Shown here: positions 1 through 7,285 of the stretch, one piece after another
How the letters are laid out: each line of letters opens with the position of its first letter
Position numbering within the stretch: the stretch's first letter is position 1
NCBI RefSeq assembly: GCF_004127215.1
Contig: NZ_QEWJ01000005.1
Location: 1-64,000, forward strand
Direction of reading: 5' to 3'
Origin: Streptococcus oralis
Lineage (GTDB): Bacteria; Bacillota; Bacilli; Lactobacillales; Streptococcaceae
DNA length: 64,000 nucleotides
Translations under genes and position numbers: made by a program
The notes under the pieces: generated by a model
The model's input: only the letters and a program-made list of their open reading frames with translations
Databases searched by the model: none
What the model was told of the DNA's origin: nothing

Positions 1-768
1 GATATCCACATGACCAATTGCCGAAAACAGGGAGGTCTCAGCTGTATGAACAAAAATTTCTAGCTCTGCTGTCTTACCAGACTTCACTATTCCAAGATGG
101 ATATCTTCTTCCTCATCAGCATTTTCCAGCATAAATTTGTTAATTTTTGCTAAAGTTCTTGCAGGGATGAGAGCGGCTAGGACAATAGGTAAGCTAATTC
201 TAATGCGACGTTTGAGATGGTTTTTCCCAATTTCCCCTTCAAATAAGAAACCGTCACGGATATTGGACAGACCATAAAGGAAAAAATAAGCCCCTAAAAC
301 AAAGAGTTGAAAGACAGAATTTCCCGTAGAGGACAAAAGACTAGCTCCACCAAGAAAAACTAGTAGAATACCATCTAGTAAGAGACGAAAACGAGGTCGA
401 ATATTATTTTTACGGTAGAGAACATAGGTGACAAGATTAATCGTGGCCCTAAAAATCTGATAAACTCCAATCACAAGAGCCAGAACATAAATCGGTATAT
501 CAGTCGCAAGATTAGAACCTAGCAAATATCCCAGCACTAACAATTTAACCAGTGCAACTCCCAAGGTATCCGTTGACTGGCTTTTTTTGAAAACTCTTAA
601 TAGCAAATCTACGACCGTTGCTATCCAAGCTAAAAACAGAACCAGGCGAATAACTGTTACTGGCAACCAAGTCCCCGTGACCATCAAGATGAGACCTAGC
701 AGAACAAACAAGAACCCCTGAGCAAGTAATTTCTTACCTGTCAGACCTAAAGATAGAATTTTCGCCAT
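1..768 (-). CDS. Multi-pass membrane protein, DUF308/HdeD-like (C-terminus outside window)
   Basis: The frame stays open for 256 codons from an ATG at 766-768 down to the window edge, so the C-terminus is missing. It begins MAKILSLGLTGKKLLAQGFL and is followed by about six hydrophobic segments separated by short basic turns over roughly 190 residues, as in DUF308/HdeD-type membrane proteins. A soluble part then starts, with an acidic stretch (NADEEEDIHLG). This is inferred to be an inner-membrane protein with an extra C-terminal domain. I cannot assign a function. The reading frame has no stop and codon use like the neighbours, which makes it a real gene. The family name is tentative. Confidence 0.6.
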   Translation of the reverse strand, partial: MAKILSLGLTGKKLLAQGFLFVLLGLILMVTGTWLPVTVIRLVLFLAWIATVVDLLLRVFKKSQSTDTLGVALVKLLVLGYLLGSNLATDIPIYVLALVIGVYQIFRATINLVTYVLYRKNNIRPRFRLLLDGILLVFLGGASLLSSTGNSVFQLFVLGAYFFLYGLSNIRDGFLFEGEIGKNHLKRRIRISLPIVLAALIPARTLAKINKFMLENADEEEDIHLGIVKSGKTAELEIFVHTAETSLFSAIGHVDI

Positions 769-1187
769 ATAAAAACCTTTCAACAATAAAAATTAAACAC
801 TCCGATTAAACTGACTAGTAAATAGCCAACACTACAAACAGCCTGTGCCAGCAACATATGGTGACTAGAAATGACTGTAGTAATGTCACCATCTTGTCTT
901 ATGCACTTCTAAAATTTGTTATATTGATTAGAAACCAGAGCTTATAAAAACTAGCTAAACTCGAGAGATAGACACAATTGCGACGAAAAAATGTATAACC
1001 AATTCAACTTGTTAAGGTAAGAAAGCATTATTTCCAATCTATTAATTATTCATCTATTACCTATTATGACACAATATTCCCTATAGTTCAACTTTTTACT
1101 TGTTTTTATATTACACGGACTAAAAAGTTTTCAACAGTTGATTGCATTTGTTTTAATAAGTTTTAACCTTTCTTGGTTAGATAAAAA

Positions 1188-1221
1188 AAGAACCATACAG
1201 TTTAGAATCTGTATGGTTTTT
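1188..1221. terminator. Bidirectional hairpin terminator
   Basis: AACCATACAG (1191-1200) pairs perfectly with CTGTATGGTT (1209-1218) across an 8-nt loop. T runs lie on both sides, so it could stop transcription from either strand. Confidence 0.7.
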
Positions 1222-1353
1222 GCCCCACTTTTGTCCCATTTTTAAATCATGACATTGAAAATACCTAAAATCACTTATATTTCAATATTTTTAATTGCTC
1301 TCAATATGAAAGTCCTTTCCAAATCCCTGTAGGGGGCATCTAAATACAACAGG

Positions 1354-1382
1354 AAAAAGCCTTGATTTACTAGGCTTTTTTG
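1354..1382 (+). terminator. Hairpin terminator
   Basis: AAAAAGCCT (1354-1362) pairs with AGGCTTTTT (1372-1380) across a 9-nt loop, followed by T. It has no obvious gene directly upstream on the plus strand, which suggests a gene was lost here. Confidence 0.6.
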
Positions 1383-1424
1383 TGTAGTCTTAGCACTAAA
1401 AAACGATAGAAAAAACACCCCTTC

Positions 1425-1479
1425 TGAACTGCACCCCAAAAGTTAGACAGAAAAAACCTAACTTTTGTGGCGCAGTTCA
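1425..1479. repeat. 55-bp palindromic mini-element, copy 1 (IS3-family-end-like)
   Basis: The arms TGAACTGCACCCCAAAAGTT-AG (1425-1446) and the complementary CTAACTTTTG...GCAGTTCA (1458-1479) match at 20 of 22 positions around an 11-nt loop. A near-identical copy sits at 6746-6799. The CCCCAAAAGTTAGAC motif resembles the terminal inverted repeats of streptococcal IS3/IS150-group elements, so this looks like two IS ends joined head to head. It could also fold as an RNA hairpin. Confidence 0.7.
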
Positions 1480-1530
1480 TTCGCGTCACATGAAGTTATT
1501 TAAGCATATCCTTTTCTCTCATTACCATTT

Positions 1531-1541
1531 TCTGTTATAAT
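1531..1541 (+). promoter_or_regulatory. Extended -10 promoter of the LtrA-like gene
   Basis: TGTTATAAT (TGnTATAAT) ends at 1541, 32 bases before the ATG. The -35 is weak. A GAAAGGA ribosome-binding site precedes the start. Confidence 0.55.
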
Positions 1542-1573
1542 AAATTGTACTTCTAGAATAGAAAGGACTTAAG

Positions 1574-2719
1574 ATGACAACTCTTATTAAACATAAACGT
1601 GTAGAATTTTCAGAACTTTTTTATGACTTAGTTTTTGTTTTTGCAATTTCAAAAGTAACTACTTTAATTGACCATCTTCATAACGGTATTTTGACTTGGA
1701 ATTCTTTCCTTGATTTTCTCATTGCTACTTTGTTTCTCATCGATTCCTGGATGATTCAAACCGATTATACCAATCGCTATGGAAAGAACTCTTTATTTAA
1801 CATAGTAATCATGTTTATCAAAATGGGAATTTTACTCTTTATAGCCAATATGATTGGACCTGATTGGCAACAATATTTTCATTATCTCTGTTGGGCTATT
1901 GGTACATTAACCCTTACCTTATTTTTTCAATATTTGGTTGAATTTTTTAGAAAATCAACCGATGATGCTAATCGGGAAAGTATCAAAGGTTTTCTATGGA
2001 TAACAGGTCTAGGAAGTTTAGGATTCTATCTAGCAGCTCTTCTTCCTATTTACCTTAGAGTCTATATCTTATTTGCTAGTATTCTGCTAACATTTATTAT
2101 GCCAAGTATCTTGCTTAATAAAGATAAGCATTACCAGGTAAATCTCCCCCATTTAATCGAGCGCATCTCCCTTCTTGTCATTATTATGTTTGGAGAGATG
2201 ATTACGGAGCTAGCTAACTTCTTTACAATCGAGAATTTCTCGATTTATTCGGTTCTTTATTTCATTATTATGATTTCTCTGTTCTTGTTTTATTTTGGTC
2301 AATTCGACCATGCTATTGATGAAAAATCTAATCAAAAGGGGCTATTTCTAATTTACAGTCACTATCCTATTTTCATTGGACTTATGATGATGACTGTATC
2401 GATGGGATTTCTTCAGAATCCTGAAGCTAATCGTCTCTTTGCAACCAGCTTCTCTTATATCGGATTTGGCCTCTTTCAAGCTGCTGTCCTAGTAAATGGG
2501 CCCCATAACAAACACTATCTTCGCTATTCGAAAAGTTACTACTGTGTCCAAGCGACACTCTATCTGGCTGCCTTGATTCTCTCTTTAATCTTTGCTTCTA
2601 ATCCTATAATAGTAGTGAGTATAACAACCATTTTAGCTCTAGCTATAGCCATTCATTTTATTTATTTTTATGTGACACAGAATAAAAAATATTCCAAATC
2701 TAACTGGGAGTTATTTTAA
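1574..2719 (+). CDS. LtrA family low-temperature-requirement-like membrane protein
   Basis: 381 residues, a usual length for the LtrA family (PF06772). The N-terminus carries the family signature RVEFSELFYDLVFVFAISK at residues 9-27, and about ten hydrophobic helices run to the C-terminus. A second conserved patch, LIERISLLVIIMFGEMITEL, lies near residues 194-213. LtrA was named for a Listeria locus needed for growth in the cold; the biochemical role of these proteins is unknown, and no transport substrate can be read from the sequence. It has its own promoter and ends at a bidirectional terminator shared with the convergent MgaSpn-like gene, so it is a single-gene unit. Confidence 0.85.
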   Translation: MTTLIKHKRVEFSELFYDLVFVFAISKVTTLIDHLHNGILTWNSFLDFLIATLFLIDSWMIQTDYTNRYGKNSLFNIVIMFIKMGILLFIANMIGPDWQQYFHYLCWAIGTLTLTLFFQYLVEFFRKSTDDANRESIKGFLWITGLGSLGFYLAALLPIYLRVYILFASILLTFIMPSILLNKDKHYQVNLPHLIERISLLVIIMFGEMITELANFFTIENFSIYSVLYFIIMISLFLFYFGQFDHAIDEKSNQKGLFLIYSHYPIFIGLMMMTVSMGFLQNPEANRLFATSFSYIGFGLFQAAVLVNGPHNKHYLRYSKSYYCVQATLYLAALILSLIFASNPIIVVSITTILALAIAIHFIYFYVTQNKKYSKSNWELF

Positions 2720-2733
2720 TGAGTTTATAACAT

Positions 2734-2762
2734 AAAAAAGCTTTGGGAACCAAGGCTTTTTT
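2734..2762. terminator. Bidirectional terminator between convergent genes
   Basis: AAAAAAGCTTTGG pairs with CCAAGGCTTTTTT (one G-U pair) across a short loop, giving T runs on both strands. It serves the LtrA-like gene and the convergent regulator gene. Confidence 0.85.
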
Positions 2763-2777
2763 AGTGTAAATTTGTAC

Positions 2778-4259
2778 TCACTCATCTAATCGAATAAACA
2801 TCATTGCGTTAAGCAAAGAGATGAGGGCGACTGTATTGACATTATTGGAATAGATCAGTCTCTTATTTTCAATAGGCGGAATAATAAAATTAGAAATAAT
2901 AATGTCGTAAGGTGATTCTTTTAGAGCATCAAGGGATAACTCTAATTCACCCCAAACCTCCAGTTCAAAATTATTACTGCAATAATAAGTAAGTGTCTCT
3001 GCTACTGATTTTGCATGGTACTGATCAAAATTACTCATGACCAAAACCTTTAATTTAGGTTGATTTTGTAAAAGATCTAACACTAAGTGTTTGCTATGAG
3101 TGATAAAAGTATAGGTCAAATGATTGACCTTCATTGAATTACGATCCATATCCAAAGTCTCTAGATAATGTTCAATCCTTTCCTTCACCTCTGAAACAAA
3201 TCGAGGGAAAATATTTTGAAAGTTTTTGATTGTATTACCTTTTTGATCAAATAGGATAAACTCTGTAGATAATTCCTGACGATGCAGATGTGCCGTATTA
3301 TGCAGATGCCAAATCAGATTGTCTTTATTGTCTACTTGAAGATTATAGTCTCTTGATACCTGATCCACTAAATCTCCCAATAATTGATATGATTTTTTTA
3401 CATAGCTTTCTTTTTTTGCATAGTTCAGAAATACTTTTTCATCTATGAAAAACATTTTTTGAAAATAGGAGACAAATAGTTGACCTAGCACTTCTTTATT
3501 CAGAGAGATCTGATATTCAGAATCAAAGCTCGCTACAATGTCCTCGATTTCTTCTGCCTGCATGAACGATTCCAACAATTGATTACTAAAAGAATCTCTC
3601 TCAACTTCCATGAAATGACCAAGCTTTATGCGATATAAATTTGTAACCAGAAGCAATTTTAACATTCTTTGAGTTGCGAAATTGACAGGGAATGCAGTTT
3701 CTTTATAGACCAGTGCTAACATCTTACACAAGGGTTCTACTGAAAAATCTTCAAATGGCCATTCGAGGAAATAATATTTCTCTGAAAAATACTGGGCAAA
3801 AAAGTAACGGATATCAATCTCATTTCCAGTGATTCGAACTGGATTGAGGCTAATTTCAAAACGATATTGTTTCTTAATGATTTTATTAATATGACGGATG
3901 ATACGGTAAAGAGAGGAAGAACTGATATAAAACTCTTTGCAAATATTCTCTGCATCACATCCTTCATTGAAGAAGACAAATTCTAAAATTGAAAAGTGAG
4001 TTGAATGCTTAAAAAAATGGTGATAGACCATTTCAATATCACTATCATCAGTATTTATGATACGGATACCATTTGTCGAGGAATGAAATATCAAGTCAGG
4101 AAAAGAAAATCTGACATGGGATAAGTCATCTTTTACAGTACGTTCTGTACAATGCAATAATTCTGCTAGTTCCGAAATATGAAACCAGCGTTTGTTTTCA
4201 AATAGTAATTCTAACAATTCTAATTGTCTGTGACTTTTTTTAGATAATAAATCTCTCAT
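2778..4259 (-). CDS. mgaSpn: Mga/PRD-type global transcriptional regulator, MgaSpn-like
   Basis: 493 residues, the same length I recall for the pneumococcal regulator MgaSpn. The N-terminus has two helix-turn-helix regions: residues about 10-60 (FHISELAELLHCTERTVKDD) and about 95-140 (CKEFYISSSSLYRIIRHINK), as in Mga and AtxA. PRD-like helical domains follow, and the C-terminus (about 405-493, LKVLVMSNFDQYHAKSVAET) resembles a PTS EIIB fold. In S. pneumoniae, MgaSpn binds bendable AT-rich DNA and activates the divergent operon, and the same arrangement is seen here: the next genes upstream are the GlsB-AmaP-Asp23-CsbD operon in the opposite direction. Control by PTS phosphorylation is known for the wider family but cannot be confirmed here. 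Confidence 0.85.
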   Translation of the reverse strand: MRDLLSKKSHRQLELLELLFENKRWFHISELAELLHCTERTVKDDLSHVRFSFPDLIFHSSTNGIRIINTDDSDIEMVYHHFFKHSTHFSILEFVFFNEGCDAENICKEFYISSSSLYRIIRHINKIIKKQYRFEISLNPVRITGNEIDIRYFFAQYFSEKYYFLEWPFEDFSVEPLCKMLALVYKETAFPVNFATQRMLKLLLVTNLYRIKLGHFMEVERDSFSNQLLESFMQAEEIEDIVASFDSEYQISLNKEVLGQLFVSYFQKMFFIDEKVFLNYAKKESYVKKSYQLLGDLVDQVSRDYNLQVDNKDNLIWHLHNTAHLHRQELSTEFILFDQKGNTIKNFQNIFPRFVSEVKERIEHYLETLDMDRNSMKVNHLTYTFITHSKHLVLDLLQNQPKLKVLVMSNFDQYHAKSVAETLTYYCSNNFELEVWGELELSLDALKESPYDIIISNFIIPPIENKRLIYSNNVNTVALISLLNAMMFIRLDE

Positions 4260-4562
4260 GAATAGCTTTTCTCTCTTTATAATAAACTAAACGATTGTCT
4301 TTCAATCTTCATGCAATTATACCATATAATAAAGCAAAGCGTATTAATCCTCTTACAGCGACTTTTGCTTGTTATAAAATCACTAGCCTAGTTGCTGAAA
4401 ACTCAGTAAAATCAAGCTTTTATTATTTATCTGTATTTAGGGTACATATTTACAGTAAGGGATTTAAGACGAACTATTATCTTTCTAAATTAAAATATTA
4501 TATAATTAATTTAATCAAAGAAATTGGTTCTTTGATTTAGAAATAGAAAAGGAGGATACACT
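4260..4562. promoter_or_regulatory. Divergent AT-rich control region, MgaSpn-like regulator / envelope-stress operon
   Basis: The 303-bp gap has no supported gene. On the minus strand a TATAAT at 4316-4321 fits the regulator promoter. On the plus strand TATAAT at 4501-4506 has no good -35, as expected of an activator-dependent promoter. Between it and the first gene is a perfect 10-bp stem, AATCAAAGAA / TTCTTTGATT (4513-4537), which would lie in the 5' untranslated RNA. The long AT-rich stretch between the promoters is where MgaSpn would be expected to bind, by analogy with pneumococcus. Confidence 0.6.
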
Positions 4563-4799
4563 ATGTTGTGGTCCATTATTGTAGGAGGTCTTATTGGTCT
4601 CATCGCAGGTGCAATCACTAAAAAAGGTGGTTCAATGGGAATGATTGCAAATATCTTTGCAGGTCTTATCGGTTCATCTGTAGGACAATCTCTTCTCGGA
4701 AGCTGGGGACCTTCATTGGCTGGAATGGCTATTATTCCATCAATCGTAGGTGCAGTGATTGTTGTTGCAGTCGTTTCATTCTTATTTGGTAAAAAATAA
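4563..4799 (+). CDS. GlsB/YeaQ/YmgE family small membrane protein
   Basis: 78 residues with three glycine-rich hydrophobic helices and the family pattern GGLIGLIAGAI near the start and SLLGSWGPSLAGM in the middle (PF04226, transglycosylase-associated). These proteins are small stress-induced inner-membrane proteins of unknown activity; the glycosylase link in the name is not supported by a catalytic site. A strong GGAGG lies 6 bases before the ATG. It is the first gene of the divergent operon, equivalent in position to pneumococcal spr1623. Confidence 0.85.
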   Translation: MLWSIIVGGLIGLIAGAITKKGGSMGMIANIFAGLIGSSVGQSLLGSWGPSLAGMAIIPSIVGAVIVVAVVSFLFGKK

Positions 4800-4896
4800 G
4801 CATTACCTAATAAGAAATTAAAAGTGATAAGCCATAATTTTGAATACTGTAGACGGGTAAGATTATAGTTTAAAACTTTTTTTGAAAGGATTTAAT

Positions 4897-5460
4897 ATGT
4901 CAAACTCAAAGAAAATACTACTACTTATTTTCTGTATTTTAATCTTGACTATTTTCCTTCCTATTCTCATAGATTATCATGAAGTCAGTGATTTAGGAAT
5001 TCAATTATTTAGCTGGAGACAGCTCTATCTTGAATTCGTAATTTCTAGATATATATTTTGGGGGACACTTGTCCTATCTGTTTTAGTTTTAATTTCAATG
5101 TTAGGGATACTCTTTTATCCTAAACAATATTTAGAAATTCAGCTAGCAGAAAAAAAAGATACGTTAAAACTTAGAAATTCGGCTATCGAAAGCTTTGTTC
5201 GCTGCTTAGTGATTGACCATAGATTTATGAAAGATCCTAAGGTCCATGTAAATAGTCGCAAAAATAAATGTTTCGTTACTGTAGAAGGTACAATTCTTCC
5301 TTCAAACAACATCTCAAACAGGTGTCAAGTGATTCAGCATGAAATAACTCATGGATTAAAGCAGTTCTTTGGTATTGAACGTGAGGTAAAACTTGAAGTT
5401 AAAGTAAAAGAAGTTGAACCTCAAAAAACGACCAAAAAGACTGTTAGTCGTGTAAAGTAA
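4897..5460 (+). CDS. amaP: Alkaline-shock membrane anchor protein AmaP
   Basis: 187 residues from the ATG at 4897; an upstream in-frame TTG at 4882 is rejected because GAAAGGA at 4884-4890 is the ribosome-binding site for the ATG. Two membrane helices (about residues 5-23 and 48-70) form a hairpin, followed by a cytoplasmic part that resembles the Asp23 fold and a basic tail (KKTVSRVK). In Staphylococcus, AmaP anchors Asp23 to the membrane. Its place just before the DUF2273 and Asp23 genes supports the same role. The sequence itself is divergent, so the call rests on topology and context. Confidence 0.75.
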   Translation: MSNSKKILLLIFCILILTIFLPILIDYHEVSDLGIQLFSWRQLYLEFVISRYIFWGTLVLSVLVLISMLGILFYPKQYLEIQLAEKKDTLKLRNSAIESFVRCLVIDHRFMKDPKVHVNSRKNKCFVTVEGTILPSNNISNRCQVIQHEITHGLKQFFGIEREVKLEVKVKEVEPQKTTKKTVSRVK

Positions 5461-5470
5461 GGAAGTAAAA

Positions 5471-5641
5471 ATGGAATGGTTTAAAAAATATCAGTATCCA
5501 ATTATTGCAGGTTTAGTAGGTGTCATTCTCGCTTTCTTTATCTTATCCTTTGGCTTTTTCAAAACACTCTTTGTGTTAATCTGTGGAGGCTTAGGAGCAT
5601 TTGCTGGATATTATGTTAAGGAAAAATATTTAAATAAATAA
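5471..5641 (+). CDS. DUF2273 small membrane protein
   Basis: A 56-residue gene too short for many ORF callers. It starts MEWFKKYQYPIIAGLVGVIL, has two short hydrophobic helices (about residues 9-25 and 29-48) and a basic end (YYVKEKYLNK). DUF2273 proteins (PF10031) sit between AmaP and Asp23 in many Firmicutes, exactly as here, 10 bases after amaP and 11 before the Asp23 gene. GGAAG precedes the start. It probably belongs to the same membrane assembly. Confidence 0.85.
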   Translation: MEWFKKYQYPIIAGLVGVILAFFILSFGFFKTLFVLICGGLGAFAGYYVKEKYLNK

Positions 5642-5652
5642 AGGAGTCTCGT

Positions 5653-6237
5653 ATGTCAAACGTAGATAAAAATGTAGAAAAAAAAGATATTGCCGTTGTT
5701 TCTCAAGATGTTAAAGGGGAACTAACTTATGAAGATAAAGTAATCCAAAAAATCATTGGTCTTTCACTTGAAAAAGTACCTGGACTTTTGGATGTTGATG
5801 GAGGATTTTTCTCTAATCTAACAGAAAAAATTATCAATACTGATAACGTAACACGCGGTGTCAATGTTGAAGTTGGTAAAGAACAAGTTGCAGTTGACTT
5901 GAACGTTGTTGTTGAATACCAAAAGAATGTTCCTGCTTTGTACAAAGAAATCAAAGATGTTGTAGTATCACAAGTTACAAAAATGACTGATCTAGAAGTT
6001 GTTGAAGTCAATGTGAATGTTGTTGATATCAAAACGAAGGAACAGCATGAAGCAGATTCAGTTAGCCTCCAAGACAGAGTAACTGACGTGGCTTCTTCAA
6101 CAGGAGAATTTGCTTCAGAACAATTTGAAAAAGTGAAATCTGGTATCGGTTCAGGTGTTGCTGCTGTTCAAGAAAAAGTAGGCGAAGGTGTTGAAGCCGT
6201 TAAGGGCGAAACAAATGAAAAAGCTCGCGTACACTAA
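5653..6237 (+). CDS. Asp23/Gls24 family envelope stress protein
   Basis: 194 residues. The Asp23 domain (PF03780) spans about residues 22-135, with the typical start TYEDKVIQKIIGLSLEKVPG and a beta strand VAVDLNVVVEYQKNVPALYK. The C-terminal 55 residues are charged and predicted helical (EKVKSGIGSGVAAVQEKVGE), a common Gls24 tail. Family members form abundant filaments or a layer under the membrane and are induced by envelope, bile or alkaline stress. GGAG lies 8 bases before the ATG. The operon context with AmaP and DUF2273 supports a membrane-tethered layer. It corresponds to pneumococcal spr1625. Confidence 0.92.
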   Translation: MSNVDKNVEKKDIAVVSQDVKGELTYEDKVIQKIIGLSLEKVPGLLDVDGGFFSNLTEKIINTDNVTRGVNVEVGKEQVAVDLNVVVEYQKNVPALYKEIKDVVVSQVTKMTDLEVVEVNVNVVDIKTKEQHEADSVSLQDRVTDVASSTGEFASEQFEKVKSGIGSGVAAVQEKVGEGVEAVKGETNEKARVH

Positions 6238-6278
6238 TTAATCTGGTCTAAATCAATCAATTTAAAGGAGGCAGAATC

Positions 6279-6482
6279 ATGTCAACAGAAGAAAAATTAA
6301 ATCAAGCAAAAGGTTCCATTAAAGAAGGTGTCGGCAAAATGATCGGCGATGAAAAAATGGAAAAAGAAGGTGCAGCTGAGAAAGTAGTATCTAAAGTAAA
6401 AGAAGTTGCCGAAGATGCTAAAGACGCTGTTGAAGGCGCTATTGAAGGTGTTAAAAACATGCTTCACAAAGACGAAAAATAA
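6279..6482 (+). CDS. CsbD family stress-response protein
   Basis: 67 residues, highly charged, with no membrane segment. The N-terminal signature [20 protein letters not shown] is that of CsbD (PF05532), a small general-stress protein of unknown activity, and the remainder is a Lys/Glu/Ala helix. AAAGGAGG precedes the start. It is the last gene of the operon and is followed by a strong terminator. The order GlsB, AmaP, DUF2273, Asp23, CsbD matches the MgaSpn-activated operon of pneumococcus with one small gene called in addition. Confidence 0.9.
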   Translation: MSTEEKLNQAKGSIKEGVGKMIGDEKMEKEGAAEKVVSKVKEVAEDAKDAVEGAIEGVKNMLHKDEK

Positions 6483-6522
6483 GACTAAAAGTTAATTTAT
6501 CTAATAACAATATTAGCCGGAG

Positions 6523-6547
6523 AGAGAACATTTACTGTTCTCTTTTT
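6523..6547 (+). terminator. Operon terminator after CsbD gene
   Basis: AGAGAACA (6523-6530) pairs with TGTTCTCT (6536-6543) across a 5-nt loop and runs into TTTTT. Confidence 0.85.
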
Positions 6548-6745
6548 GTATATAGGACCCTAAAAACAATTCCGAATCTTCGTTAAAAGGAATTTTTAAC
6601 AGGAAAAATCTTAGAGGTACTCTTCAAAAAAAAATTAAACAGACAATTCTAATATTTGGAGACAGCTCATTTTTTTGCTACTCTTTTCTGCTCAGTAGTG
6701 ATTAACTAGTAGAACTAAGGATTTAAAAATCAAAAAGTTCAGTCT

Positions 6746-6799
6746 TGAACTACACCCCAAAAGTTAGACAGAAAAAATCTAACTTTTGGGGTCAGTACA
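6746..6799. repeat. 55-bp palindromic mini-element, copy 2
   Basis: The left arm (6746-6768) and right arm (6778-6799) share a perfect 14-bp inner stem CCCCAAAAGTTAGA, with a less exact outer part TGAACT / AGTACA, around a CAGAAAAAA loop. The core is almost identical to the copy at 1425-1479. The right end TGTACTGACCCC (reverse strand) closely resembles IS150-group ends. It directly precedes a truncated gene, as expected of an insertion or deletion scar. Confidence 0.7.
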
Positions 6800-6816
6800 T
6801 TATCAAGGTTTTTTAG

Positions 6817-7124
6817 GTTGAAGGCAAACACTTTGCCCAACTGGACGAGACCAATAGTGACAGCCAGCAAGTCGATACTACCTTCAAGGAATGGGTTGAA
6901 ACAGTTCCTGGCGAGGAACTGCAGCTCTACTTTGACCTCTTTTTGGAGTCATTCTCGATGCAGGCATCTCTTCTATCAACGACCTTTCTTCCTTCAAGGT
7001 CATTGAACACATTCACCATCTCTTTATCCAAGCCCAATCCCTCACTCCCGAAGAAGGAGAGACCATAGGACGCTTAACCCAACTCTTGATTGATACCCGC
7101 TACCAAGCTTGGAAAAATTGTTAA
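6817..7124 (+). pseudogene. Truncated and frameshifted gene remnant, unknown family
   Basis: The frame from 6817 encodes a plausible protein piece (EGKHFAQLDETNSDSQQVDT) up to about 6940, then breaks. Shifting by one base after the T run at 6940-6944 restores a sensible reading to a TAA at 7122 (LDAGISSINDLSSFKVIEHI, then TPEEGETIGRLTQLLIDTRY). One missing T would join the two parts into a continuous protein end of about 103 residues. The 5' end is cut off by the palindromic element at 6799, and no start codon or ribosome-binding site is visible. I do not recognise the family. Confidence 0.65.
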
Positions 7125-7132
7125 GATAAGAA

Positions 7133-7166
7133 AGTCAATGAATCACCCGATTCCTTGGCTTTTTTA
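7133..7166 (+). terminator. Terminator after the gene remnant
   Basis: The imperfect stem AAGTCAATGAATC / GATTCCTTGGCTT (with G-U pairs) has a 3-nt loop and is followed by TTTTT. It survives although the gene before it is broken. Confidence 0.6.
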
Positions 7167-7224
7167 GAAAAAAGGTCAGAAAAGTTAGTTTAAAACACGA
7201 ACCCTGACGAGAGATTCTTTTTTT

Positions 7225-7256
7225 GTTAAAATGTAACAAATTTTATTACATTTAAC
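7225..7256. promoter_or_regulatory. 32-bp palindrome, probable operator of the NADPH oxidase gene
   Basis: GTTAAAATGTAA (7225-7236) is mirrored by TTACATTTAAC (7246-7256), with one base of asymmetry. The inner part AATGTAA-N9-TTACATT is perfect. It lies 30 bases before the start codon, so a bound repressor would block transcription. No regulator gene is adjacent and I cannot name the protein. Confidence 0.55.
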
Positions 7257-7285
7257 ATAGGATAATCTATGAAAGGACTTCTACT

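Larger units (their letters stand above)
769..1573. other. 805-bp AT-rich intergenic region with terminators and an IS-like palindrome
   Basis: No convincing gene is visible on either strand. It holds two hairpin terminators (1188-1221 and 1354-1382), the 55-bp palindrome at 1425-1479 and the promoter of the next gene. The piece around 1219-1240 (TTTTTGCCCCACTTTTGTCCC), next to a terminator, recalls the 3' ends of phage-type integrase genes in streptococci, so this may be an old integration scar. That reading is inference. Confidence 0.5.

Noticed and set aside
1310-1345. Sequence resembling a tRNA 3' end (CCCTGTAGGGGGCATC), possible attachment site
   Set aside because: The rest of a tRNA cannot be found and the T-stem does not pair, so an att site is not supported.
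4295-4540. 81-codon open frame between the MgaSpn-like gene and the GlsB-like gene
   Set aside because: No ribosome-binding site, no recognisable composition or domain, and it spans the expected divergent promoters; treated as chance.
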